Origin: Rhizobium sp.
Lineage (GTDB): Bacteria > Pseudomonadota > Alphaproteobacteria > Rhizobiales > Rhizobiaceae
Assembly (NCBI GenBank): GCA_028290545.1
Contig: JAQGJP010000026.1
Location: 1-64,000 of the forward strand
Length of the DNA stretch: 64,000 nt
Direction: 5' to 3'
Shown in pieces: positions 1-7,753 of this stretch (the first letter of the stretch is position 1; every line of letters starts with the position of its first letter). The notes under the pieces were generated by a model. That model did no database searches. It had not been told where the DNA came from and saw nothing but the letters and a program-made list of their open reading frames with translations. The position numbers and the translations under genes are program-made.

Positions 1-166
1 AGGACCGAACCGTTTTGGAAATCCGGTTGATGGCTCGCTTTCGTCAAACCCAACGGTCGGTACTCGTAATTCGAAAATCGTAGAACTTGAAAAATTGAAT
101 GCGCTGAAGGTTTCAGGCGCAATCACCGACGCCGAATTTCAGCAGATGAAAAGCCAACTGGTTTAG
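1..166 (+). CDS. C-terminal end of a SHOCT-domain protein (5' end outside window)
   Basis: Only the last 54 codons are present, reading in frame from base 2 to the TAG at 164-166. The C-terminal 30 residues have the SHOCT pattern: a short helix of the type ELEKLNALKVSGAIT followed by a second helix beginning DAEFQQMKSQL. SHOCT modules are short oligomerisation or membrane-association tails; the function of the protein they are attached to cannot be seen here. The preceding residues are Ser/Asn/Gly-rich linker. The next gene on the same strand ends in a SHOCT module as well, so the two are probably co-transcribed (gap about 20 bp). Confidence 0.6.
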   Translation, partial: GPNRFGNPVDGSLSSNPTVGTRNSKIVELEKLNALKVSGAITDAEFQQMKSQLV

Positions 167-185
167 CGTTATTGGAATGGTCGTC

Positions 186-662
186 ATGGAAAAGTTCTCA
201 AAACTTTTGGTGGGAATTGGCATTTGGTCAATTCCTCTTTCCGTCCATGCGCAATCCATTGCAAATCTTCCGGATGAACAGAGAAAGTCGATCATCACTG
301 TCGTCGTCGTTGGTTTGGCGATTTTCTTGCTACCGTCGTGGATTTCCTTGAGCCGTGATCATCACAACAAGGGGCCAATCATTTTGGTGAACCTCTTCCT
401 CGGCTTCACGGTCGTTGGCTGGCTTGTCGCCTTGATATGGTCGGTGAGCGCGGTCAAGAAAAACGAGACTGTGGTGATCCATTCGCCCGCTATGGTGGCG
501 AGTGCCGTGCCGATTGCTCAAACTGCGCCAGTGGTCGTTCCTGCGGCAAACAAAACGGTTGCAGAGCGGATCATTGATCTAAAGGGGATGCTGGACGCTG
601 GTGCTATCAGTGAAGCAGAATTCACGCTGCTGAAGCAGGATGCGATGAAGAGAATGGGCTGA
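186..662 (+). CDS. Superinfection-immunity-like membrane protein with SHOCT tail
   Basis: 158 aa. A signal peptide (about residues 1-22, ending SVHA) is followed by a hydrophobic segment (IITVVVVGLAIFLLP) and a second one, VNLFLGFTVVGWLVALIWSV, which is the hallmark of the T4 Imm superinfection-immunity family. The last 30 residues form a SHOCT module (DLKGMLDAGAISEAEF). In phage T4 Imm blocks DNA injection of later phages; chromosomal homologues are common and mostly uncharacterised, so an antiphage role here is inference. I chose the ATG at 186 because a GGA lies 9 bp upstream and the signal peptide then starts cleanly; an in-frame ATG at 177 is possible. A strong terminator follows. Confidence 0.6.
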   Translation: MEKFSKLLVGIGIWSIPLSVHAQSIANLPDEQRKSIITVVVVGLAIFLLPSWISLSRDHHNKGPIILVNLFLGFTVVGWLVALIWSVSAVKKNETVVIHSPAMVASAVPIAQTAPVVVPAANKTVAERIIDLKGMLDAGAISEAEFTLLKQDAMKRMG

Positions 663-732
663 TTTACCTATGCCGCGTGGGTGTGGATAACCAATATTCC
701 GATTCTTGTTTTTAGAAAATCAGCATATAGAT

Positions 733-764
733 AGCCCGCCCGGTGCAAGCCGTGGCGGGTTTTT
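733..764 (+). terminator. Rho-independent terminator
   Basis: GCCCGCC and GGCGGG arms (up to 740 and 754-759) enclose a 13-nt loop and are followed directly by TTTTT. It closes the SHOCT gene pair. Confidence 0.75.
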
Positions 765-920
765 CAATTCGCTATTGAACGCGAACATCGTATATGCTTA
801 AAACATAAAATATCCATATTCCTTTCAAGCATGAAATATGCGGCCGTTTCACGGTGATTCCGCATCCTCATTGGTGGAAATCAAAATTCCGCTTTTCTCG
901 AACATTGTTGAAGGTCCGAA

Positions 921-1211
921 ATGGAAAAATCTGCCGCTTTGCTGAACGCAATGTCCAACCCGAAAAGACTGCAAATTCTTGGCGTTCTTTCTGAAAACGA
1001 AATGTCGGTCGGTCAACTGGCGAACCTGGTCGATTTGAGTCAATCGGCGTTGTCACAGCACTTGGCGAAGCTGCGGGCCGAAAAGCTTGTTACTACGCGG
1101 CGTGACGCTCAAACCATCTATTATTCAAGCCGATCACGCGCTGTCCGATTGGTTTTGAATGCGCTTGATACCATCTTCGGCACGACTGCAAGCGCAACCG
1201 CTCAAGAGTAA
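921..1211 (+). CDS. NolR-like ArsR-family transcriptional regulator
   Basis: 96 aa winged-helix protein. The stretch AMSNPKRLQIL opens the domain. The recognition helix and wing (LSQSALSQHLAKLR, then TTRRDAQTIYYSS) are nearly identical, as I recall it, to rhizobial NolR, a global regulator of nodulation and surface genes. No metal-binding CxC motif typical of ArsR or SmtB sensors is present, which also fits NolR. NolR proper is about 20 residues longer, so a paralogue is equally likely. It is a single-gene unit; the AT-rich 780-840 region upstream could hold its promoter. Confidence 0.8.
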   Translation: MEKSAALLNAMSNPKRLQILGVLSENEMSVGQLANLVDLSQSALSQHLAKLRAEKLVTTRRDAQTIYYSSRSRAVRLVLNALDTIFGTTASATAQE

Positions 1212-1329
1212 GCGTTAAACCATCGTTGCTGACAGCAAACGTGTCCTGGTACCAACCTATGCTACCCTTCAGAAAGCGTTCAAGACCAGCACGACCCTGT
1301 ACCGTGTCTCCCGCAACCCCTTGAAATAA

Positions 1330-1500
1330 ATGTGCGAATGGTGCGATCAAGCCGAGGCGCACCGCAATATCGAGGTGATCTGGCTGCCCCGGCATTTGAA
1401 GCCGGACTTCAAAACGATCGCCGATTTCCGCCGTGGCAATCGTAAAGCCTTTCGACACGTGTTCAGGCCTTTGTCACGCTTTGTCGGTTGGCAGCGCGTC
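1330..1500 (+). pseudogene. IS1182-family transposase remnant
   Basis: The frame from 1330 contains AEAHRNIEVIWLPRHLKPDF followed by KTIADFRRGNRKAFRHVFR. This is the conserved N-terminal block of IS1182-type DDE transposases (family form: ETHRNIEVIWLLRHLKPDF, KTIADFRxxN). The reading frame is lost on both sides and no catalytic DDE region, terminal repeats or target duplication are seen, so this is a short scar of roughly 50 codons. The rest of 1212-1722 has only short unconvincing frames. Confidence 0.7.
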
Positions 1501-1722
1501 GAATTTCTCACCGCAGTCTCCGACGCGGCGAACGCTCGGCTTTCCGTCATAGAGGAAGAACGTGAAATCGAAGCCGACAGCGAACCGGGCGACGGTACGC
1601 TGCCGTCGGCGCCGATTTCGTCCACGGGGTCCGGCCTTTGGCGACGATGATCCGCGGTTGCGTGGGAAAATCAACGGAAAGAATCCCGGCGCGGCGCATC
1701 GTATGGCACTCCGCATTACCGC

Positions 1723-2361
1723 TTAGAGCACAGGGGAAACAGCCGATAGGCGCGCAATGACGGACTCCGCATGCCGAGCATCAATGCCGATCGCACGCAG
1801 GATCGCGGCGATGACCTGGTTGCGATCGAGAGAGGAGAGCCGGCCTTCGCTCAAGGCGCGCAAAATCTGGAGCATTATCCCGACGACAATCTCCAGTCTC
1901 AGCTCCGCGGACCCGTCGTCCGGCAATCCCTGCGAGAACTGCTGGAGGTCTTCGAAGAGGCGGCGGCGAACGCTCTCGGCACCCTTCGGAGACGTCGCTG
2001 CTATTCTTGCTGCGACAGCGGCCCATCGAGGATCCTCGCGAGCCTTGTCGATGAATGAACTACAGCCGAAGGCAATTCGGAGAGCCGGCTCGGTAATCGA
2101 GGTCCGACCGGACTGCAGCAGTTCGTCGAATGACTGCACCAAGTCCTCCGCAACTGCGGCAATTAATGCCTCTAAGCCATCGAAATGAACATAGAATGTT
2201 CCCTTGGCGACACCGGCCTCCTTAATCAGATCGTCCACTGTGACAGATTCCACAGCCTGTTTGGCGAAGAGCGCATGCCCGGCTTCAATTAGCTGCGCAC
2301 GGGTCCTCGCGCGCTTTTCGCGCCCGATTTCGGCGCGGCGGATCGGATTGATGTTTGCCAT
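1723..2361 (-). CDS. TetR/AcrR-family repressor (TetR1)
   Basis: 212 aa. An N-terminal HTH (about residues 15-60) carries the family core VTVDDLIKEAGVAKGTFYVHF; the remainder is a divergent ligand-binding helical domain. It is read leftward, divergent from the genes at 2.8-8.8 kb. A 13-bp palindrome sits 32 bp upstream of its start, so autoregulation is likely. The same operator type recurs in front of the Pycsar-effector-like gene, the molybdopterin operon and the flavin-reductase operon at 23 kb. This is the best candidate to be the common regulator, but the ligand is unknown. Confidence 0.85.
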   Translation of the reverse strand: MANINPIRRAEIGREKRARTRAQLIEAGHALFAKQAVESVTVDDLIKEAGVAKGTFYVHFDGLEALIAAVAEDLVQSFDELLQSGRTSITEPALRIAFGCSSFIDKAREDPRWAAVAARIAATSPKGAESVRRRLFEDLQQFSQGLPDDGSAELRLEIVVGIMLQILRALSEGRLSSLDRNQVIAAILRAIGIDARHAESVIARLSAVSPVL

Positions 2362-2392
2362 CTTGCGCTTACCCCTATTGATTTAGCCATTA

Positions 2393-2422
2393 AGTCATTT
2401 TGACTATGATGTCCAGTATGGC
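2393..2422. promoter_or_regulatory. Putative TetR operator, site 1 (tetR1 promoter)
   Basis: A perfect 13-bp palindrome AGTCA-TTT-TGACT (2393-2405) is followed after 4 bp by a weaker second box beginning TGTCC. The geometry (13-bp box, 17-bp repeat distance) matches sites 2, 3 and 4. It lies just upstream of the TetR1 start. Confidence 0.6.
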
Positions 2423-2589
2423 GACAACCAAGCACACCATGCCTGGATTGTCTAAGACCAGAGAGGGGAACCGGTCGCAAACGACAACTGCCACATGGTT
2501 AAAGTGCAGGCCAATTCCGGCTGTCCAAGTTCGGGCGCTCTCGTCTACATCGCCAGCACCAATGCCCCTAGTTTATCTCAAAACAGCCA

Positions 2590-2623
2590 ATAAAGTCATA
2601 TTGACTTTATGGTCGAAATGACT
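2590..2623. promoter_or_regulatory. Putative TetR operator, site 2
   Basis: A perfect 21-bp palindrome centred at 2600 (core AGTCA-TAT-TGACT at 2594-2606) is followed by a second box GGTCG-AAA-TGACT at 2611-2623, repeat distance 17 bp. It lies upstream of the membrane-protein gene that starts near 2.8 kb. I see no gene between 2424 and 2589. Confidence 0.65.
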
Positions 2624-2836
2624 TAGTAGCCGGCGGAATGGCTGGAGGCCGGCCCGAACCCCAGTGAACAAAAGCCAATCCTCACGAACGGAGGCCCCCA
2701 TGCGCCTGTCATCCGGCGGTCTATTTTGTGCAGTGCTGCTCACCTACGCGGTGCCGAAGAAGGTGAGCCTGAGGCTCCTTGGCCGATGCGGCTCGCCGTC
2801 ATGAAAAAGGGCCAGAATCTTACCAGGTTAGAAATG

Positions 2837-3418
2837 CCATCGCACCGCCTCGATCGGCTTCTTCGAACAGATGCAGCAGTCCACGCCGTTCCTAGCGAGC
2901 ATAGTCGCGACTATGTAGACAAAATGCTGCTTGCCGCGCTGCACGAAGCGCAATCAACGGTGCGCTCGTACGACACGAAGGCGCAGATCGTTGGTGCCGG
3001 CTATATCCTTGCCCTTAATCTGGTGCTGCATTTTGGCGACCTCCTGCCGACACGTGCACCGCTTGGCCCTTTGTTCTTCGCAGTCGTTTGGGGGGTTGTC
3101 ATGCTGCCGATTTTGCAGTTCGGCCAGGTGCTCTACCCAAGCAGGGTGCGTGCAGAAAAGGAGCTCGCCCAGAAAACCTCCGGCGGTTCTGAACCACCCA
3201 TCTATTATGTCGATCCCGACTTGTTTGACGATCTCGGCGACTATGTCCAACGCGCTTTGAAGTCCGATTGGACGTTGGTGCTTGGCTCGGAGTTGCTCAA
3301 GACGTCGCGGGTCAGGATCATCAAGCAGGCGCGCTTCCGGCGCGGTCTCATGATGACCCTGGTGTCCTTCGCCATACTCGGAGGCGAGCAGTTCGTGCGA
3401 AGTCTTTCCATCACCTGA
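2837..3418 (+). CDS. Pycsar-effector-like (DUF5706-like) membrane protein
   Basis: 193 aa from the ATG at 2837, which has an AGG 6 nt upstream; the frame is open back to 2726, with other ATGs at 2726, 2786 and 2804, so the start is uncertain. Layout: an amphipathic helix with the signature YDTKAQIVGAGYI, two membrane segments (ALNLVLHFGDLL and LFFAVVWGVVMLPILQF), a soluble stretch with an acidic patch (DPDLFDDLGDYVQ), and a last hydrophobic helix at the C terminus. The DTKA motif before a membrane hairpin is what I know of the DUF5706/PycTM effector family, whose characterised members form membrane-damaging effectors triggered by cCMP or cUMP. No cyclase is adjacent; the nearest is 4.3 kb downstream. 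Assignment by motif only. Confidence 0.5.
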   Translation, partial: PSHRLDRLLRTDAAVHAVPSEHSRDYVDKMLLAALHEAQSTVRSYDTKAQIVGAGYILALNLVLHFGDLLPTRAPLGPLFFAVVWGVVMLPILQFGQVLYPSRVRAEKELAQKTSGGSEPPIYYVDPDLFDDLGDYVQRALKSDWTLVLGSELLKTSRVRIIKQARFRRGLMMTLVSFAILGGEQFVRSLSIT

Positions 3419-3433
3419 ATGAAGGCCCATCAC

Positions 3434-3463
3434 GGCGCGGCATGCCGCGCCTTCCTTTCTTTC
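3434..3463 (+). terminator. Rho-independent terminator
   Basis: A perfect hairpin GGCGCGGC-AT-GCCGCGCC (3434-3451) is followed by a pyrimidine/T-rich tract. It ends the membrane-protein gene. Confidence 0.7.
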
Positions 3464-3608
3464 TCCGCTTTCACCTACCGACGGGAGACACCTTGAAAGC
3501 GCACAGCCCGAGCGTTGCAGTTCTTCTACGCCGCTTTCGCTACGTCCTCGGGCTCCAGCGCGGGCGCCGCATGTCGGTATTCTCCCACAAGAAACATTAG
3601 GCCGAAAA

Positions 3609-3638
3609 TTCCGAATTGACTAAATAGTCAATATGAGA
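3609..3638. promoter_or_regulatory. Putative TetR operator, site 3 (molybdopterin operon)
   Basis: The core TTGACTA-AA-TAGTCAA (3616-3631) is a perfect 16-bp palindrome. Read in the same frame as the other sites it is box TTCCGAATTGACT, 4-bp spacer, box AGTCAATATGAGA, with 17-bp repeat distance. It lies about 150 bp upstream of the molybdopterin operon start. Nothing else gene-like is seen in 3464-3787. Confidence 0.6.
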
Positions 3639-3787
3639 TATTGGGTCAATCTCAAAGAGCAGGGTTTGAGGAGAACCGTCAGTGAAACCGCCAGCACGAT
3701 GCGGCGTACAGGGACTCTTTCACCACCCTCTTACATTGATTATTCCAATTCGCGGATCGTCACGACATGTTGGCTATAGGACATAGG

Positions 3788-6781
3788 ATGAAGCGGCAGG
3801 TTCTCAGGACCATCCTGTTTGCCTTGCCACGGGCCCTGAATTATCAAGCCTCTCGCACCCCTGCTTTCCGGGACCGACTGAGGCAGCGTGACCTCGTCGC
3901 TTGGATCGGCCTTCAGGACGGCAGTATCGGCAGTATCGTGGAGATCCAAGGCGGGCGATTCCGCTGTCGTCGCGGCACGGCCGCCGAGGCCGAAGTGATC
4001 ATGTCCTTCAAGGACGTGGCGACTGCCTTGAAACTACTCCTGCCCAATCGAAATCAAGGCCAGATCATCCACGCGGCCAAGAACTTTAAGGTGGTGACTG
4101 CCGGACCGGACGAATTGGTGGTCTGGTTCACGCAGACCCTCAACATGAGCGAAACCGCCGGCTTGTCGATGGGGACACCCATGCCTGATGGGAGCCGCCG
4201 CTACACCACCTGCACCAATGGCGGTCCGCTGTTCGTTTTCGTCAAGGACGGCCGAATCCTGCGGGTGACCCCCATCGAATTTGATGCGACCGATCCGGCC
4301 ACCTGGGTGATCGAAGCCCGCGGCCGCAAATTCAGTCCGCCCCGTCGCGCGCTGGTGGCGCCGCACGCGCTGACGATGAAATCTCTGGTCTATTCGGACA
4401 AGCGCATTCTCCACCCGATGAAACGGGTGGATTTTGATCCCGACGGCGAACGCAATCCGCAGAACCGAGGAAAATCCGGCTACGTGCGGATCAGCTGGGA
4501 CGAGGCGTTGGACATCGTCTCCAAGGAAATCAACCGGCAGAAACGGGTCCACGGGCCAGGTTCCATCACCTTTCCCATGTCCTCCCACCACCAGTGGGGC
4601 AATGTGGGTTACTACCTGAGCTCGCTGATGCGGTTCGCCAACCTGATCGGCTTCACCCGGGTTGCCGCCAACCCGGACAGCTGGGAGGGCTGGTACTGGG
4701 GCGCGATGCATCATTTCGGCAGTTCGATGCGGGTCGGCATTCCCGCCGGCTACGGCGGGGTCGAGGACTGCCTCAAGGAAGCCGATATGATCGTCTTCTG
4801 GTCCAGTGATCCCGAAAGCACCAATGGCGCCTATGCCGGTTTCGAGGGCACGCCCCGCCGCCTTTGGGCCAAGGAGCTCGGAATCGAGTTCGTCCATATC
4901 GATCCGCATTGCAATCCTACGGCCCAGTTGCTGGGAGGCCGCTGGTTTCCCGTCCGCCCGCAGACAGACGCCGCCCTGGCGCAGGCGATCATGTATGTCT
5001 GGGTCACCGAGGGCCTTTACGACCAAGACTATGTGGCCAGCCGCACGACCGGTTTCGACGAATGGAAGGCCTACCTGACAGGCGAAGCCGACGGCATTCC
5101 GAAGACCCCAGAATGGCAGGAAGATGAGACTGGCATTCCCGCCAAGGACGTGCGGGCGCTGGCCCGCAAATGGGGCGGCAAGAAGGTTTACCTCTCTGTC
5201 GGCATGACAGGCGCGGGTTTCGGTGGTGCGGGCCGCGGCGCGACCGGTGCGCAATGGGCGCGCTGCATGATCATGATGATGGCCATGCAGGGTTGGGGCA
5301 AACCGGGCGTCAATTTCGGCAATCTCGAAATTGGCATTCCCCACGATCTCCATTTCTACTTCCCGGGCTATGCCGATGGCGGGATTTCCGGTGATCTCGC
5401 CTTTACCGGCAATGCGGTGAACAATTATCAGCGCATGCCGCACATCCTGACGATGAATCCCGTCAAGCAGATGGTGCCGCGCCAGCAACTGCCGGACGCC
5501 ATCATCAACGGGGAGGCCACCGGCTATCTCTGGGACGGCACGGCCCAGGAGGCCCAGTTCGCGCCTTTCAGCTATCCAATGCCCGGCTATTCGCCGATTC
5601 ACATGATCTACCGTTACGGAGGATCGTCCTTCAGTACCGTCACGAAATCGGGACGCTGGATCGACGCCTACAGGCACGAGAGCATCGAATTCGTGGTCAA
5701 CCAGTCCATCTGGATGGAGGGCGAGGCCCAGTTCGCCGATATCATCCTGCCGGCCTGCACATCACTGGAGCGCTGGGATATCGGCGAATGGGCCAATTCC
5801 GGCGGTTATGCCCATCACGGAGTTCTTGTCGTCAATCATCGCGTCGTCACCCTGCAGCACAAATGCATCGAACCACTGGGCGAGTCGAAATCCGACTACG
5901 ACATCTTCACCGCCATCCTGACCCGGCTGGGCCTGGGCGCTGTTTTCACCGAGGGCTGCAGTGAACTGGATTGGGTCAAGCGGGTATTCGATTCTTCGGA
6001 CCTGCCGGACCATGTTTCGTTCAAGAAGTTCTGCCGCAAGGGTTACCATGTCGTGCCACCCGAGAAACCGGAGTTGCGCCAGCCCGTGGACATGCGCTGG
6101 TTCGCCGAGGGCAGGCGGAAGGACATTCCGGAACCCGCTCCGCTTCCGTCGCAATATGCCGAGGAGTTCGGCATGGGGCTTCAGACGCCGAGCGGCAAGC
6201 TCGAATTCGTACCCGAGCTGTTCAAGCGTCACACGGCTGACAATCCCGACCGTCCGGCGGTCAACCGCTATATTCCGTCCTGGGAAGGGCTGCGCAACAC
6301 CGAACTGGCGGCGCGCTATCCCCTGCAGATGATCGCGACGCACAGCCGCTACAGCTTCCACACCAGCATGGACGGCAAGAACAGCGCCGTCAATCAAGTG
6401 GAAGACCATCGCGCACTGATCGCGGGCCATCGCTTCTGGCTGTTGCGGCTGAATACGGCCGATGCCGAAGCCAGGGGCATTCGCCATCGCGACCTGGTGA
6501 AGATCTTCAACGACCGCGGGGCGATCATCTGCGCCGCCGACATATCGCCGCTGGTAGCCCCGGGGGTCGTAAAGTCCTACGAGTCCAGCGCTGAGTTCCA
6601 GCTCGTGGAAATCGAGGGTGAAACCGTCGAAATCGGCGGCTGCATGAACATCCTGACCCCAGACCGATCGCAGACCCGCGGCACCAGCAGCATGGCTCCC
6701 AATTCCTGCCTTGTGCAGATCGAGAAGTGGCAGAACGCCGACGCGTTCAAGATGGCTGCGCGGCAGAGGAGGAGCGCATGA
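3788..6781 (+). CDS. Transhydroxylase-like molybdopterin oxidoreductase, large subunit with N-terminal SCP2-like domain
   Basis: 997 aa. From about residue 140 the protein follows the Pelobacter pyrogallol-phloroglucinol transhydroxylase large subunit throughout: an N-terminal NGGPLFVFVKDGRILRVTP block, then SSHHQWGNVGY, NPDSWEGWYWG, VFWSSDPE and a C-terminal NILTPDRSQ. The Mo-ligand Ser (codon 4679-4681), the preceding catalytic Asp, and the active-site His and Tyr in SSHHQWGNVGY are all conserved. Like transhydroxylase it lacks the N-terminal Fe-S Cys motif. Unusually about 130 extra residues precede the catalytic part; GSIVEIQGG and EAEVIMSFKDVATALKL there resemble an SCP2 sterol-carrier fold. 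No Tat signal, so cytoplasmic. The ATG at 3788 is preferred (AGGA 6 nt upstream) over 3767. It overlaps the small-subunit gene by ATGA. Resorcinol hydroxylase is the other related enzyme, so the substrate is probably a polyhydroxylated aromatic (inference). Confidence 0.85.
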   Translation: MKRQVLRTILFALPRALNYQASRTPAFRDRLRQRDLVAWIGLQDGSIGSIVEIQGGRFRCRRGTAAEAEVIMSFKDVATALKLLLPNRNQGQIIHAAKNFKVVTAGPDELVVWFTQTLNMSETAGLSMGTPMPDGSRRYTTCTNGGPLFVFVKDGRILRVTPIEFDATDPATWVIEARGRKFSPPRRALVAPHALTMKSLVYSDKRILHPMKRVDFDPDGERNPQNRGKSGYVRISWDEALDIVSKEINRQKRVHGPGSITFPMSSHHQWGNVGYYLSSLMRFANLIGFTRVAANPDSWEGWYWGAMHHFGSSMRVGIPAGYGGVEDCLKEADMIVFWSSDPESTNGAYAGFEGTPRRLWAKELGIEFVHIDPHCNPTAQLLGGRWFPVRPQTDAALAQAIMYVWVTEGLYDQDYVASRTTGFDEWKAYLTGEADGIPKTPEWQEDETGIPAKDVRALARKWGGKKVYLSVGMTGAGFGGAGRGATGAQWARCMIMMMAMQGWGKPGVNFGNLEIGIPHDLHFYFPGYADGGISGDLAFTGNAVNNYQRMPHILTMNPVKQMVPRQQLPDAIINGEATGYLWDGTAQEAQFAPFSYPMPGYSPIHMIYRYGGSSFSTVTKSGRWIDAYRHESIEFVVNQSIWMEGEAQFADIILPACTSLERWDIGEWANSGGYAHHGVLVVNHRVVTLQHKCIEPLGESKSDYDIFTAILTRLGLGAVFTEGCSELDWVKRVFDSSDLPDHVSFKKFCRKGYHVVPPEKPELRQPVDMRWFAEGRRKDIPEPAPLPSQYAEEFGMGLQTPSGKLEFVPELFKRHTADNPDRPAVNRYIPSWEGLRNTELAARYPLQMIATHSRYSFHTSMDGKNSAVNQVEDHRALIAGHRFWLLRLNTADAEARGIRHRDLVKIFNDRGAIICAADISPLVAPGVVKSYESSAEFQLVEIEGETVEIGGCMNILTPDRSQTRGTSSMAPNSCLVQIEKWQNADAFKMAARQRRSA

Positions 6782-7647
6782 GCAAGTGGAACCTGATCAT
6801 CAATGTCGGCCGCTGCGAGAACTGCTACAATTGCGTGATTGCGGACCGGGACGAGCATGTTGGCAACGACTTCCCCGGTTATGCGGCGCCTGCTGCAGCC
6901 GTTGGCGACAGCCCGATCCGCATCTTGCGCCGAGCGCAGGGCAGTGCGCCGATGGTGGAGACCACCTATCTGCCAGTCATGTGCAACCACTGCGATGACG
7001 CACCCTGCATGCAATATGCCGGCGACGCGATTCGCAAGCGCGACGACGGCATCGTTGTCATTGATCCGGCGAAGGCTCGGGGCCGCAAAGACATTGTCGG
7101 CTCTTGCCCATACCGGGCCATCGTCTGGAATGAGGAGCAGCAGGTGCCGCAGACCTGGATCTTCGATGCCCACCTGCTCGATCAGGGCTGGCAGCACCCT
7201 CGCTGTCAACAGAGCTGTCCGACGGACGTCTTTGAGGCAGTGAACCTTGATGACGCCACGATGGCGCAAAAGGTAGCAACGGAGGGTCTAAAGGTGCTGA
7301 AGCCCCACCTCGCGACCAAACCTCGCGTCTGGTACCGTGGCTTGGAAAAGTGGGAGACATGCTTCATCGGCGGCAGCGTCAGCGCCGAGATCGCCGGGGT
7401 GGTGGAATGCGTCGAGGGAGCGGAGGCGTCCCTCTCGCAAGGGAACGCTTGCATTGCCAGGACACTCACCGACAGCTTCGGCGATTTTCGCTTCGACAAC
7501 TTGGCCGATGATGGAGGCACGTATCGTGTCGAGGTATCCAACGCATATGGCAGCATCGGGCGCGACTGTACCATCTCCGAGAGTGTATATCTGGGCGAAC
7601 TGAGATTTACCACCCTCGACGCTAGCCCGAGTCTACTTGCTGACTGA
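6778..7647 (+). CDS. Transhydroxylase-like iron-sulfur small subunit (depleted cluster ligands)
   Basis: 289 aa. Residues 1-195 are the ferredoxin-like part and about 200-285 the C-terminal beta-barrel (Cna-B-like) seen in transhydroxylase small subunit; FGDFRFDNLADDGGTYRVEV is typical of it. Cys motifs seen: C13-x2-C16-x2-C19, C69-x2-C72-x4-C77, C110-P-Y, and C143-x3-C147. The fourth Cys of the first motif is Asp23. The CxxC expected before AHLLD (about residues 127-130) reads WIFD, so two further ligands are missing compared with the Pelobacter protein as I recall it. It would hold fewer or altered clusters than the usual three 4Fe-4S. Start fixed by the ATGA overlap with the large-subunit gene. 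Confidence 0.85.
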   Translation: MSKWNLIINVGRCENCYNCVIADRDEHVGNDFPGYAAPAAAVGDSPIRILRRAQGSAPMVETTYLPVMCNHCDDAPCMQYAGDAIRKRDDGIVVIDPAKARGRKDIVGSCPYRAIVWNEEQQVPQTWIFDAHLLDQGWQHPRCQQSCPTDVFEAVNLDDATMAQKVATEGLKVLKPHLATKPRVWYRGLEKWETCFIGGSVSAEIAGVVECVEGAEASLSQGNACIARTLTDSFGDFRFDNLADDGGTYRVEVSNAYGSIGRDCTISESVYLGELRFTTLDASPSLLAD

Positions 7648-7753
7648 TTCCACTGACGCGCCGAGGCCGCGTTGATAGCCATTCGATACTTGGCATTTCG
7701 ACCACCGGCCAAAGAAGCACAATGCGCAAGCATCGTGCGTTGGGACTATTGAC

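Noticed and set aside
1093-1458. A 121-codon minus-strand frame across the IS1182 scar
   Set aside because: Half of it is antisense to the transposase remnant and the rest overlaps the NolR-like gene; no domain recognised.
3268-3600. A 110-codon plus-strand frame overlapping the end of the membrane-protein gene
   Set aside because: It overlaps a better-supported gene in another frame and runs through its terminator hairpin; no RBS or domain.
4034-5677. A 547-codon minus-strand open frame opposite the molybdopterin large subunit
   Set aside because: Antisense to a well-conserved enzyme with no recognisable domain or RBS.
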